Below are positions 13,205 to 25,039 of a stretch of 64,000 nucleotides of DNA, piece by piece. The first letter of the stretch is position 1; the number at the start of each line of letters is the position of its first letter. The stretch is from Amorphophallus konjac (taxonomy: Eukaryota; Streptophyta; Magnoliopsida; Alismatales; Araceae): assembly GCA_022559845.1 (NCBI GenBank), contig CM040121.1, positions 572,806,140-572,870,139 of the forward strand. Reading direction: 5' to 3'. The position numbers were made by a program, and so were the translations under genes. The notes beneath the pieces are model-generated. The model was not told where the DNA came from and searched no databases. It was given only the letters and a program-made list of their open reading frames with translations.

Positions 13205-13547
13205 AAAAACCCGGAAAATCCGTAAAATTCCAAAAAATAGGAAATCACACCCCCGCGATCCTCGGAACGCACCGGTCGCAACGGTACCACTCGTGTCCGT
13301 GTGAACAGCCCGGTTCACCCGCAACGAGCGTCCGAAGAGAAAAGCCGAAACACACACCGGGAATCGGAAAACACACGCGGAAAAGCCGCGGAACGCCTCC
13401 GGGCCTCCGAAACGACTCCGGATCGCGCCGATCCGAACACGAAAGATGTCCGAAACGAAATTTCGGACACAACGGAGCCGGACACTCCGAAAACTAGATC
13501 CGGGACCCATAAAGAAGGATCCGAAAGGTCCGGGATATTACATCCGG

Positions 13548-15187
13548 ACCAATCCCGGTCGACCTGAAATAATAGCACCCCAAAGTCTACAGGCTCTACC
13601 TCTAGCGGTCGACCGCCCATGGGCGTCCGGTCGACCGCCCCTGCCAGAATGAACTGAGCTGCAGTCTGAAACTTCTAGGTCGACCGCCAGCTTACTTTGG
13701 TCGACTGCCAGCCCCGAGCCCCCTTTTGTTGACTTCATGTTTCAAGCTCGAGGAGAGGTCTTTCTACCCATTTGTTTAATCCCAATGACCCCAATCTCAC
13801 CATGTTTTGTGGATCTGGTCTGGGGCTTGTTTATGGACCATTCAAGGGCCATAAAACATATCATTTGGAGCCATAAACCCTAAGAAACCAAGAGAGCTTC
13901 AAGGGAGATCAAGGTGGCTCAAGGGAGAAGAAGAAGAGGAGTGCTACTGTAGCATGAACAGTAGTTCGTGAATCAAAACTCCATCCAACAGCTGAAGATC
14001 CAAGGTCCATTTTGAAGCCTTCATCCTCCAATGAATTGAAGAAGCAAGCAACCAACAAGAGAGATCAAGGGGGAGGCTATCAAGGCAAGAAGAAGGCTAC
14101 TACAACTCTCATAAGCATACTCCATCTAGTAAGTTCTTCATCCAACTGGAGTCATTCTAGCACCATCTGAAGCCAAGGAACTTCCGATCAAGAGAAGAAG
14201 CAATTCAAGAGTTTCAAGAAGAGATCAAAGGAATGTTGTTCAAGTGAAGAAGGAAGAGTACTATAGCCGTGAACAGTACTCCGTGCAGGAAGATCTACAT
14301 CAAATAAAAGGCCATTCAAGTTGAGTCTCAAGTCATTCAAGTGAAGAAGGAATCAACGCAAACATCCGGAGCATACACTCAGGGAGAGCCTAACTCAGGA
14401 GCATTCTAAACTGTGCCTTATTATGTTTCAAGTTCATATTTGTGTTTTGTATAAACTACGAACTTGTGTGTGTGTGGATCGTTGTTAGATCCGTGGTCGT
14501 GTGTGGTCGTCATGTTCCTTTCGTCTGTGCGTAGGTCTTCTTAGATCTACATGTGTGTGTGATTTTATCCAGATCTTAGTGTTTGTGTGTGTGGAGTGCT
14601 GCACTTGTCGCAGCGTGTGTGTGTCTTGTTGATCCGCTTGTTGGATCGTGTTGGAGACCTCGTCTCCGTGTGTGTGCGTGTGTGTGTGTTGGGGTGCGTC
14701 CCCGTGTGTGTGGGCATGCGTCATCCTGTGTGTGTGGTTGGAGCGTCGTCTCCGTGTGTGTGTGTGTGCTGGGGTGCGTCCCCGTGTGTGTGGGCAGACG
14801 TCATCCTGTCTGTGTGGTTGGAGCGTCGTCTCCGTTTGGGGATTTATCCCCAAGTGAAGCCTCACCGAGTTTGGTGAGGGATGGACGTAGGATTGCCGTC
14901 TTTGCATCCGAACCACCTTAAAAACCGCTGTGTATTGTGCTTATTTTATGTGGCTTGCTCCATTTCCTCTATCTCCATTCTACATAAACTTTAGTTTAAA
15001 TTGTTGTTCTGAATTTATCTTCGTATATCTTGCATAATCTATATCTTATCATATAAAGTTTGATAAATCTAATTTATGTTCAAATACCTTTGAATCTCTT
15101 AACTAGCTTTGTATCACATATTTTCTAAAAGTCCAAAAGTTTTCTTAAAATTGGTAAACACCCAATTCACCCCCTTCTTGGGTGTCA
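13548..15187 (+). repeat. 3' LTR of Sirevirus-like element, second part
   Basis: Continues the LTR interrupted at 3293. It opens with several ggtcgacc boxes (13558, 13608, 13630, 13679) and ends in a conserved-looking cacccaattcaccccctt phrase near 15161-15180, as at the 3' ends of Sirevirus LTRs. The exact end (~15187, tgtca) is uncertain because the 5' LTR and left target duplication lie outside the window. Total LTR length would be about 2.27 kb. Confidence 0.55.
14668..14840 (+). repeat. TG-rich 80-bp tandem repeat
   Basis: Two copies of an ~80-bp unit built from gtgtgtg runs and ggggtgcgtccccgtg (the latter at 14691 and 14771), within a wider TG-rich tract 14465-14840. Cys/Val-rich frames here are artefacts of the repeat. 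Confidence 0.8.
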
Positions 15188-15229
15188 TTGATCGCGGGAC
15201 TTCAGCCAGTGCCACTCTCCTTGACAGTG

Positions 15230-15660
15230 CAACCTCACGCCCCCTCCGGCGAGCTATGCTGCATTAATGACCGGCAGGTCCTGCCCCATTAATGGTTAAG
15301 CTATCCCTCTGACGAAAAGAAGGCGAGTCAACGCACGTGCCTCCCTGTCTCGTCAGACACACGAGCTAGGCGGCTCACGGCTCCTCTGGCTATGACAACC
15401 CAACGATCAACCCCACGGTAATGGTATAAATAGGATCTTGACTCAATGGCCAAGAGATACACAACATAACCCTCTCGAGCCCTCTCTCTCTTACTCTGGT
15501 CAACATCTCCCACTTCCACTCTTCCTGAATGCTCGCCTCCGTCCTCCACAGCTACCTGACTTGATCGTCGGAAGATTATCCTCTGAGATAACTCCAAGGA
15601 CTCCTAACTCTTCATTGGTGACTGTAGGTCCCTCTCCGGCGACGTTTTTCTTCTCAATCA
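15230..15660 (+). repeat. LTR fragment, Tat-like
   Basis: TATA box tataaatag at 15425-15433, a short CT-rich leader, then ctgacttgatcgtcggaag at about 15555. This gacttga(g/t)cgtcgga phrase is common in the transcribed part of plant Tat-type LTRs. Neither terminus nor a target duplication can be fixed, so this is a truncated LTR. Confidence 0.45.
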
Positions 15661-16371
15661 AACAAATTATGAAAAATGTATATCGTGATTCAGACAACCA
15701 TTTTTAACTATTACAAATATAATTTCATAAAATTTTAGAGATATAAAAATAATTTTTAAATTAAATAAATGAAATTATTTAAATTAATTAGATAAAATAG
15801 CGAATGGATCTTTCAACCCTAGATCCTAAACTTCTATCTCTATTTTCCATTAAAAATGGAAATAGATGTAGAAGCGGAAACACTCCTTTCCATTGATGTT
15901 TCATCTCCAATAATTTTGATAAAAAATGAAAATAGAGTCTGTCATTTTCGTTTAAAGTCTGACCCATGTGCAGAGATTAGACCGTCTCTCAGCCCCGTAG
16001 GACATTGATAGAGATCTGATATTAGCTTTGATATGAATAAAAAAATCTATTAAACATATCAATTCCTTTAATACAATGCATTCTGCCTATTTTAGTAAAG
16101 AAAATAAAAATCCCGGTGATACTTCCACTCGAGAAAGACCATGGGCTTTTACCCCTCAAAATAAGAATTTTTTAAAATTTTATAAGATATTTATACAATA
16201 ACCTTAATAATTTGAGGGACTAAGCCGAAGAGCCATCCACGAGGAGAGAGAGGAGGTTAGAAATTGAGTTGGAGATTGAGTCACGCCGAAAATAAAGGGA
16301 TGTTCGTTGTTAGATTTTTGTTTCACGATTTCTCCTCTAAAATTTACTTTTGAGATAGAGACACTATAAGA
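15661..16371. other. AT-rich sequence, no gene seen
   Basis: Low-complexity AT-rich DNA. I see no coding frame, repeat array or element terminus until the CACTA-like end at 16372. Confidence 0.6.
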
Positions 16372-17220
16372 AAATACGTGAATAAGGACGGACTGAACCC
16401 GTCAAAATTAGTCCCTAAAAATAAGTTTATGATGAATTTTGGATGACTTTAAGACGGATTACGACCGTCTAATGTTTTTTATTACAAATTTTGGAAGAAA
16501 AAAATTTTCTTTTCAAACCTGTCCTAAATTTGCTACGTAATCATTTACGTCCAAAATCTGCCCCTAATAAGTAAAACATTTTATTAACGATGAAAATTAA
16601 GAACTATCGAAAAACTAATTATGAATATTTTATGACGAAAACCTAATCCGTAAGAGATTCTGTCTTAAAATAACCAATTAATTTAAAAAATAAAAATTTA
16701 TGACAAAATTAAAATTTATCAAAAAATGTGTCCCTAAATATATGATGGAATTAAAAATCTGTCGCAGATTTTGTCTCAAATTAGTATACCACAGACTTAG
16801 AATCCGTCGAAAAATATGTCTCTACAATTTTCGATGGAATTAGAAAATCGTTATAGATTACATCCAAAATTTTTAATAATTTTTAAAAATATTTTTAAAA
16901 ATTAAATAAATATTTAAATAGAAAATAATATACAACATACACACGTTATAGACATATTACAATGACAAATAAATTAACAATCACATTCTACTATAAAATT
17001 ATTCAAAGATAATATTTTCAAATTATCAATTTACTATAATATGATAAACAATCAAAAAGTATACTGAATATCCTCGTCCTGCTCGTCTCCTCTGTCGTCA
17101 CACACGAGAGAATCTTATATTAGAAAAAAATAGTATTAGACATATATGAATAAAGAATAATTAAAAATAAGATTAAATAAATTATTTGAGTTTATAAATT
17201 TGAAACAATATGATATGTAC
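16372..17220 (+). mobile_element. CACTA-like terminus and subterminal region
   Basis: Starts CACTATAAGAAAA, one mismatch from the classic En/Spm terminus CACTACAAGAAAA. It continues with many short direct and inverted motifs around gacggatta, ccgtc and aatccgtcg, as in the subterminal repeats where CACTA transposase binds. No matching right terminus occurs in the window and no transposase was seen, so it is a broken or non-autonomous copy. Bases from 16426 on recur at 57755; the terminus itself does not. Confidence 0.55.
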
Positions 17221-17224
17221 GCAA

Positions 17225-18740
17225 ATTCTGTAATTAAGCCGATTAGACTGATGTTTCAGATTTTAGATTCCCAACCCGAATTTTTTGAGTTTAAATTAAG
17301 TTAGTTCAGAAAAAGATAATTTGAGCGCTAAGCTCAAATCGGATATCCGATTTGAATTTCATCAGTTCTCACAATTCACTCTCAGCACTCCGATCATGTT
17401 GGAACAATGGCCACGCCCGTCAAAGTGATATTTCATATTTTGGACCCTAACTTGAGCTCTTTGATTTGTTTTAAACTAAGATATAAGAGAGAATGTTAGT
17501 TTGAGCGTCGAATCCAAACCGAATATCCGATTTGTATTCCGTGAGCTCTCCCAAATCACTCTCACCATCAAGTCATGTGGGATTAATCGGCACGTCGATC
17601 AGACTGGTATTTCATATTTTGTACCCTCAACCTGCTGTCTTTGATTTTAAACTAAGTTGGTTCACAAAAGGGTAATTTGAGCGCCAAACCTAAACTGGAT
17701 ATCCGATTTAGATTCCATCAGCTCTCCGAAGTCACTCTCACTATCTAGGCCGTGTTGGAACAATGGACACGTCAGTTAGACCAATATTTCAAAATTTAGG
17801 CACCCAACTTGAGCTCTTTGATTTGTTTTAAACTACGTTAAAAGAGGTAATACTATTTTGAGTGCCGAGCCCAAACCGAATATCTGATTTATATTATGTC
17901 AGCTCTCTCATGTCACTCACACGACCCAAGTTGTACAGGAACAATTAGGACGTTGATCAAGTCGATATTTCATATTTTAGACCTCCCAATCCGGGTATCC
18001 GATTTAGATTATGTCAACTCTCCCAACTAACTCTCACTACCCATGTCATGTTGGAACAATCGGCATGCCGATCACACCAGTATTTCAGATTTTGGATCTC
18101 CCAACTTGAGCTCTTTGATTTGTTTTAAACTAAATTATAAGAGAGAATGTTATTTTGAGTACCAAACTCAAACCAGATATCTGATTTGTATTCTGTCAGC
18201 TCACTCATGTCACTCTCACCACCCAGATCGTGCTGGAATAATCGACACATCGATCATGTTGGTATTTCAGATTTTGGACATTTCAACTTGAGTTCTTTGA
18301 TTTTAAACTAAGCTAGTTCATAAAAGGGTAATTTGAGTGTCAAGTCCAAATCGGGTATCCGATTTGGATTCTGTCAACTCTCACCGATCACTCTCACCAC
18401 CTAGATCATATTGGAACAATCGACATGCCAATCAGGTTGATATTTCAGATTTTGGATCCCCCGATCCGAGTTCTTTGATTTTAAACTAAGTTAGTTCGAA
18501 AAAGGATAATTTGAGCGTCAAACCCAAACCAGATATCCAATTTGAATTCTGTCAACTCTCTCCGGTCACTCTCACCACTTAAATTATGTTGGAATAATCG
18601 GCACGTCGATCAGTGTTGGAACAATCGGCACACCGATCATACTAGTATTTTAGATTTTAGACCCCCTAACCTAAGTTCTTTAATTTTAAACTAACTTAGT
18701 TTAGAACGTCGAGCCCAAACCGGATCATAATTAAGACAGA
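17225..18740 (+). repeat. ~180-bp tandem repeat array (satellite-like), copy 1
   Basis: About eight degenerate monomers. The phrase ggaacaat(c/g)g recurs near 17398, 17573, 17750, 17932, 18046, 18227, 18406 and 18585, mostly 177-182 bp apart. Each monomer carries cagattttgga, ctttgattttaaactaa, gataatttgagcg and atatccgattt blocks. One monomer is shortened to ~114 bp. A second copy is at 58557-60040, and inverted monomers are at 62875-63290. Confidence 0.85.
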
Positions 18741-18935
18741 CGACTGCAACATGATCATCTCAAACTTCAACTCTGGCTCCGCCCTCTGAGCGCTCGGAGG
18801 AGGCTCTGATGTGGCTGTAGACAACAAGAAGGATGTTAGATCCCAATCAGAAGAAGATGATACCTTCAGCAAAGGCCCTACCGTGTGGCAGTGGGGGGCT
18901 CAACCCCAAGGCCCTGAGGAGCGTGGGGGTCAACT

Positions 18936-19657
18936 TCAGGTCAACGTCAGGTCAGTGTCATGGAGGGGGTGACGAAGAATCGCCTCGATCGCTACTGCCT
19001 CCTCCTTGGTTGGGGTCGGTGGTGTATCGATCGTGTAGATCTGGCGAAGGGTGGTAAAACTCCAATTGCTCGCTCGCTTGGCACCACCGACCTTGGTCAG
19101 AAAGACAAAGTGCTCTAACCAACGCTTGATGTTGGAGACGATGAAAGAAAAGTAAATGAAGGTCCACCTACTTCGAGCATGGGAGTTATAGGCGATGGCT
19201 TCATAGCCAGGACAACGCTGAGTGCTGAAGAAATGATAGAAGTGCCAGAGGGTAAGGGTGAGACCTGCTTGGCGACAGACGTATGCAATGGTGCAGAGAA
19301 TGTGCCAGGAATTTGGCGACAACTGCCCCGGTTCCAGACCGTAAAAATGGAGGACTGACTCAAAGAAGGCGGGGACAGGAACGTGGAAGCCAACCCTAAA
19401 AGCTTCTATGGAAATGTCGAGCCCCCCAGGGGAAGAACCCCCCCTAAGAAATCACCATTCGTAAGGAAGACAATGTCAATATATGTCGGGATTTGGAAAG
19501 CTTCCCAAAGACCATAAACTACCTAGTAGGTGATGTTGAAGTATGGGAGAAAGGGACTAGGACAGGCTCCCGAAGTGCTCGCAGTGCCACCACGGTTACT
19601 CTCTCCCTCACCAGAGGACCCGGAATCGACAAGGACCAGCTTTCTACGTGGGGCCAT
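18936..19657 (-). pseudogene. PF04195-like (putative gypsy-type transposon domain) pseudogene, copy 1
   Basis: On the minus strand an ATG at 19657 opens a frame beginning MAPRRKLVLVDSG. It stops near 19523; the main homology then resumes in another frame from about 19425 to 18936. The later part contains GLEPGQLSPNSW, CRQAGLTLTLWHFYHFF and IKRWLEHFVFL. These match the pattern of the PF04195 domain common in extra ORFs of plant Gypsy/Tat elements and in captured copies: QLSPNSW, then a Cys-x-x-aG box, then a W...rFFfv box. A ctataaga sequence lies upstream near 19790 on this strand. Frameshifts and stops make it non-functional. Function is unknown beyond transposon association. Confidence 0.6.
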
Positions 19658-21289
19658 GAGTTTGAGGGAAGAAGCAAGAAGGAGGAGAAGAGCCACCCCA
19701 AGACGTTGAGCGAGCAGCAAAGGGGCGACAAGCAGTAGTACCGGAGGAGAGGAGTGTAGTGGTGCCCCTTCAGGTACCTCTTTCTCCTCTTATAGGCCCT
19801 CCAAGGAACAACACATCCACCCCGCCATCACAAGGGAATGACCGAAAAGCCCAACCGCCACCGCCAGTGTACCTGCGACGACCCGGATCCCGGATCCCGG
19901 ATAGCAGGTATACCCGGTAGGAATACCGAATACACATGATATCACTTGGAACCCACGAGGCCTCCCAAGAGCGGTAAAGCTCCGAAGGGAAAAAGGATTG
20001 TCGTGTAGTACATTGAACTGACAGAGATAGCAGGAAGCAATTAAATTTCATTAGATCAATTTGCTAAAGTAGCAGAAATAAAATTACATTTTTATTAACA
20101 GATTTTAAACAATTATATACCAGAGTCAAGTCCAAAGCTAAAGACAGCAGTCTAGCAGTACAGTCGACAGAAAGAAAAGACGTACCGAAAAGTCGGGGGA
20201 AGCCCGATAGGGGTACCAGCTGGCAGCTACAACTCGAACTCCAAGACCCGTGGAAGCAGAACGAACACATCACCCCACCTGAAAAGTAGGGGTGAGTCTC
20301 GTGTCACTGGCTCAGTAGGGGTCACGCGGATCCCCACTGAAAAATGCGCAGTAACACGGAACAACAGGAACAGTAGCAAGAAACAACACTAGAAAGCTGT
20401 AACAGAAAGGGAAGCAGGAGTAGGGAACAGATAAGGACGAGGGGAACAACCCGAACAGGCAAGCAGGCCTAGAAAGGGAAAGAGGAGTAAGGAGCAACGA
20501 GGAAAAGGGGGAAAAATCACGCACAAACGTCCCAACCTACACCTACAACATGCATGCAAAAGAAAGTCTAGAAAAGACCTAGACAGACACAGACCTCGAG
20601 TACAGCCACGGAAAGGCCAACCCGGACAGGTCACAACACAGGAAGAGCACGGGAGTCGCACGCCACGCGACGGAAAACCCCCGCACCGGAAGAACGGCCA
20701 GATGCGTCCACTGACGTCTTACACTGCACCAGAACACCCACCACGAGTGTCCCGACCACCCGCCAAGCGCGACCAACACGGACAAGGCCGAGTCACAGAC
20801 CCACGTGGAACCACAGATACATGTACTAGTCAGGGTCACGCCCGTCGGCGTCAGTCCTCCGCCCCTGACCACGTGTGCACACACCGGCTCCTGCCTAGAG
20901 TCAAGCCTCTAGCTAGTTTTCTCCCCCCGTAGGATGCAACGGTAACCACAGGAGCCGACGGAAACTAGCTTACAAACCGTATATCGGGGTCACCTTTCGA
21001 CTGCTGCACGTCTAGGGCGACGCAAGGAAGGAGCTCGAAACGCGGCGCTGAAGTACAGACAGTCGAACATGCACTGTCACCCGTACCTCAAACACCAAAG
21101 GCAGCACAGGAAACTACCGACAGACTCGGAAACGTAGTCTTAGCCTTCATAGGAGCATCGACCGATGTCCACGGGGAAAGCGGCCAGACCACGGGAGCGA
21201 CAGACATCACCCTAACATAGACAGACACACAGACACGCCACAAAACAACCCCTAACGTTACCTAAGACAGACCCACAACACACGACCAC

Positions 21290-21905
21290 ACACCAAAAAG
21301 CCCAACGGCCATCACGGCCACAACAGGACTGTAACGGCCTAGCACAGGCACGTTACACGGGCCTGACGCACCAGGGCGGGCGCGTCAGAAACAACAGGCA
21401 CAAAGACACAACGCGAACCACGTAACGCACCAAAGGCAGGCGCATTACGGCGGCCTAACGCACAAGCGCAGACGCGTTACGCCCACCTAACGCGTGAGGA
21501 CATGCGCGTTATGCCAACCGACCCAAAACTGAAACTCGGACAAACAGCACGTAACGGTCCACGGCGGACGCGTTACAGCACTGTGACGCAAGGGGGCAGG
21601 GCCGTTAGAGACAACCGGCACAACCACCCAACCCAGATAAAACAGAGTGTAATGGCCTGGGGCAGGCACGTTACATAAACCTGACGCACCAAGGCGGGCG
21701 CGTCAGGGGAACCGACTCACCCAAAATGCTAGACGACAAAACAGGCGTGACGCATCACCCCGGACGCGTCAAAGAGCTGTGACGCGCCTCCCCTGGGCCG
21801 TCACACTCCCAAAACCACGAAGAACTAAAAATGCCCAGACGCTGTGATGGTCTGTCGTAGGGCCTTCAGAGACATGTGACGGTCTCTGAAACGACCGCTA
21901 CACCG
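21290..21905. repeat. Array of short hairpins in element 2 left LTR
   Basis: Repeated stems such as cctgacgc (21680-21687) paired with gcgtcagg (21700-21707), and gtgacg with cgtcac near 21779-21806. The array sits at the same relative place as the Tekay array but with different stems. Copies in the other LTR are at about 24490-24842 and 54829-55075. Confidence 0.8.
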
Positions 21906-22609
21906 GTCACGGCGAGAAAACGGTGGAAACGCCAAATCGGGCCGTTCCACGTCTCATTCACGCCGAAGCGCAGGGGAAACAAACCTAGACGACGAAAACA
22001 ACTCTAGGAGGCTCAAAAGCCCACATGCAAACCCTAAAACAAGAGATCGGGGCGATTTAGACAAATCGACCCTAAATGGGTCACCGAGGTTCCCGGACTC
22101 CTACCGGCCTCAAATGACAACCGATCGACACGAAACTTACGTGAATGGGATCCAGACATCCCAACGGTCAGTTTGACACAAACCACATCACAAATGGTTG
22201 CCGTTTTCCGGCGAACCCTGAAAACCCCAAAAACTGCGATTTTCACTACACCGGCCCGATCTCCCCCGATCGAGCACCAAACAACGCACAGAAGCAGGGA
22301 AAACGTGCAGAAGGAAGTGGCGGTCCATCTCCCTACCTCCACCGAAGAAACCGTGCCCCGAAAGGACTAAACCATGCCGAAAACTACCGAATCACGAACG
22401 ACGCCCTCTCGAAATCCACCGAGGGATCGCGCCCACCACGCTCCATCCGCTGCTCCTTCCCGCGAACCGATCACTCGAGCACGTCCACGCCTCAGCCAGC
22501 TCTGCAACGGTGCACGCCCCGCGCCGAACGGACCAGAGACGGGAGAGAACGGAGTGAGATAGCGTGAAGTTGAAAATGAGCAGGAGAGATAGTGGAATTG
22601 AATTTATAG

Positions 22610-22620
22610 AAAGAAATTAG
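22610..22620 (-). promoter_or_regulatory. TATA-like box in element 2 LTR
   Basis: TCTATAAATTC on the minus strand, about 270 bases from the LTR start, the same layout as in the Tekay LTR. Confidence 0.55.
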
Positions 22621-22888
22621 GAAATTTTCCTAATTTCTGAAAAATCTGATTTTTGGCCCGGTCTCAGAAAAATACGCAAAAATAGTCGAAACGACCGGCT
22701 CGAAGAGCACATCGCCACTGTATCGTCCACGAGTCGATGAACTGACAAATAAACTCACCGTAGGGTTCCGTAACTAGTACGAGAGAAAAACCCACACGGA
22801 TCGTAAAACTCAACTCGGGAGCTACAAAAGCGATCCGAAACTCTCTGAAAAGGATCCGAAAGACCCAATAAAGATCCGGGACATTACA

Positions 22889-23078
22889 TTCTCCCCTCCT
22901 TTAAGAAATTTTGTCCTCAAAATTTAAGGACTAGCAAGGGTAAGCAGGGAAGAACAACCCAACAACACAACCACAAAACGACATAATGCCAGCTGAAGAC
23001 TGTACTGGACTTAGCGACTCTGGACACTGTATATCTGAGATTCCCATGTACTTCACACAACAACGCTATGATACCAAC
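22889..23078 (-). other. Entire internal region of element 2: polypurine tract and primer-binding site
   Basis: 190 bp without coding capacity. On the minus strand a purine run (cttaaaggaggggagaa, 22889-22905) abuts one LTR. TGGTATCATAGC (23065-23076), one mismatch from the initiator-Met site, abuts the other. The loss of all gag and pol with both replication signals kept suggests trans-mobilisation or a precise internal deletion. Confidence 0.88.
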
Positions 23079-24842
23079 TGTGACAACCCGGATCCCGGAT
23101 ACCATGTATACCCGGTAGGACTACCGAATACACGTGATACCACTTGGAACCCACGAGGCCTCCCAAGAGCGGTAAAGCTCCGAAGGGAAAAAGGATTGTC
23201 GTATAGTACATTGAACTGACAGAGATAGCAGTAAGTAATTAAATTTCATTAGATCGGTTTGCTAAAGTAGCAGAAATAAAAATATATTTTTATTAAAAGA
23301 TTTTAAACAATTATATACCAGAGTCAAGTCCAAAGCTAAAGACAGCAGTCTAGCAGTATAGTCGACAGAAAGAAAAGACGTACCGAAAAGTCGGGGGAAG
23401 CCCGACGGGGGTACCAGCTGGCAGCTACAACTCGAACTCCAAGACCCGCGGAAGCAGAACGAACACATCACCCCACCTGAAAAGCAGGGGTGAGCCTCGT
23501 GTCACTGGCTCAGTAGGGGTCACGCGGATCCCCACTGAAAAACGCGCAGTAACATGGAACAACAGGAACAGCAGCAAGAAACAACACTAGAAAGCTGCAA
23601 CAGAAAGGGAAGCAGGAGTAGGGAACAGGTAAGGACGAGGGGAACAACCCGAACATGCAAGCAGGCCTAGAAAGGGAAAGAAGAGTAAGGAGCAACGAGG
23701 AAAAGGGGGAAAATCACGCACAAACGCCCCAACCTACCCCTACAACAGACATGCAAAAGAAAGTATAGAAAAGACCTAGACATGCACAAACCTCGAGTAC
23801 AGCCACGGAAAGGCCAACCCGGACAGGTCACAACACAGGAAGAGCGCGGGAGTCGCGCGCCACGTGACTGAAAACCCCCGCACCGGAAGAACGGTCAGAT
23901 GTGTCCACTGACGTCTTACACTGCACCAGAACACCCACCACAAGTGTCCCGACCATCCGCCAAGCGTGACCAACATGGACAAGACCGAGTCGCAAACCCA
24001 CGTGGAACCACAGATACAAGTACTAGTCAGGGTCACGCCCGTCGGCGTCAGTCCTCCGCCCCTGACCACGTGTGCACACACCGGCTCCTGCCTAGAGCCT
24101 GGCCTCTAGCTAGTTTTCTCTCCCCGTAGGACGCTACGGTAACCGCAGGAGCCGACGGAAACTAGCTTACAAACCGTATATCGGGGTCACCTTTCGACTG
24201 CTGCACGTCTAGGGTGACGCAAGGAAGGAGCTCGAAACGCGGCGCTGAAGTATAGACAGTCGAACATGCATTGTCACCCGTACCTCAAACACCAAAGGCA
24301 GCACAGGAAACTGCCGATAGACTCGGAAACGTAGTCTTAGCCTTCATAGGAGCATCGACCAATGTCCACGGAGAAAGCGGCCAGACCACGGGAGCGACAG
24401 ACATCACCCTAACATAGACAGACACACACACACAGACACGCCACAAAACAACCCCTAACGTTACCTAAGACAGACCCACAACACACGACCACACACCAAA
24501 AAGCCCAATGGCCATCACGGCCACAACAGGACTGTAACGGCCTAGCACAGGCGTGTTACACGGGCCTGACGCACCAGGGCGGGCGCGTCAGAGACAACAG
24601 GCACAAAGACACAACGCGAACCACGTAACGCACCAGGACAAGCGCAGACGCGTTACGCCCACCTAACGCGTGAGGACAGGCGCGTTACGCCAACCGACCC
24701 AAAACTGAAACTCGGACAAACAGCACGTAACGGTCCACGGCGGACGTGTTACAGCACTGTGACGCAAGGGGGCAGGGCCGTTAGAGACAACCGGCACAGC
24801 CACCCAACCTAGCTAAAACAGAGTGTAACGGCCTGGGGCAGG
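23079..24842 (-). repeat. Right (5') LTR of element 2, first part
   Basis: Starts tgtgacaacccgg. Runs to the Tat insertion point, where gcagg (24838-24842) is duplicated at 54824-54828. The end of this part is inside the hairpin array. Confidence 0.9.
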
Positions 24843-25039
24843 TGTGGACACCAAAAAATGCATACCTGGATATCCCGCTCGGCCTCGCATCAGCAACGAT
24901 GCCGAGTGAAGAAACCCCGTAGAAATCAAGCACAAAGGGCCCCACAGTCCGTGGGCCCCAAAGGAAATCAAACGGGCCGTGACTCTTGCTCACAACGAGC
25001 TCAGAACGGTCCCCGAGTACACGCCCCGTGGGGAGCCCT

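Larger units (their letters stand above)
3294..13542 (-). mobile_element. Full-length Tekay-type chromovirus (Ty3/Gypsy), apparently intact
   Basis: Complete 10,249-bp LTR retrotransposon on the minus strand. It has two 2,675-bp LTRs (3294-5968 and 10868-13542), an initiator-Met primer-binding site, one uninterrupted 1.5-kb-residue polyprotein and a polypurine tract. Perfect 5-bp duplications tccgg flank it (3289-3293 and 13543-13547). Reading the LTRs side by side I found three differences: a substitution (3441 versus 11015) and two single-base indels (near 4514 and near 13513). That is about 0.1 percent, so insertion is very recent. Order gag-PR-RT-RH-IN with a chromodomain-like C-terminus fits the Tekay (Del) lineage. 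It sits inside a Sirevirus-like LTR. Confidence 0.95.
10868..13542 (-). repeat. 5' LTR of the Tekay element
   Basis: Upstream copy in element orientation, the same length as the other LTR and nearly identical to it. It carries the promoter (TATA at 13196-13204) and, downstream of the predicted start, a CT-rich leader and the hairpin array. U3 is therefore only ~0.34 kb and the transcribed R-U5 part ~2.3 kb. Confidence 0.95.
19874..22888 (-). repeat. Left (3') LTR of element 2
   Basis: 3,015 bp. Its right boundary is cattaca at 22888 next to the polypurine tract. Its left terminus reads tgcgacgaccc, against tgtgacaaccc in the other copy: two substitutions in the terminal ten bases. The LTR pair differs at many scattered sites, so this insertion is clearly older than the Tekay one. 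Confidence 0.9.

Noticed and set aside
14485..14921. Cys/Val-rich and His/Thr-rich frames
   Set aside because: Translation of the GT-repeat region in an LTR.
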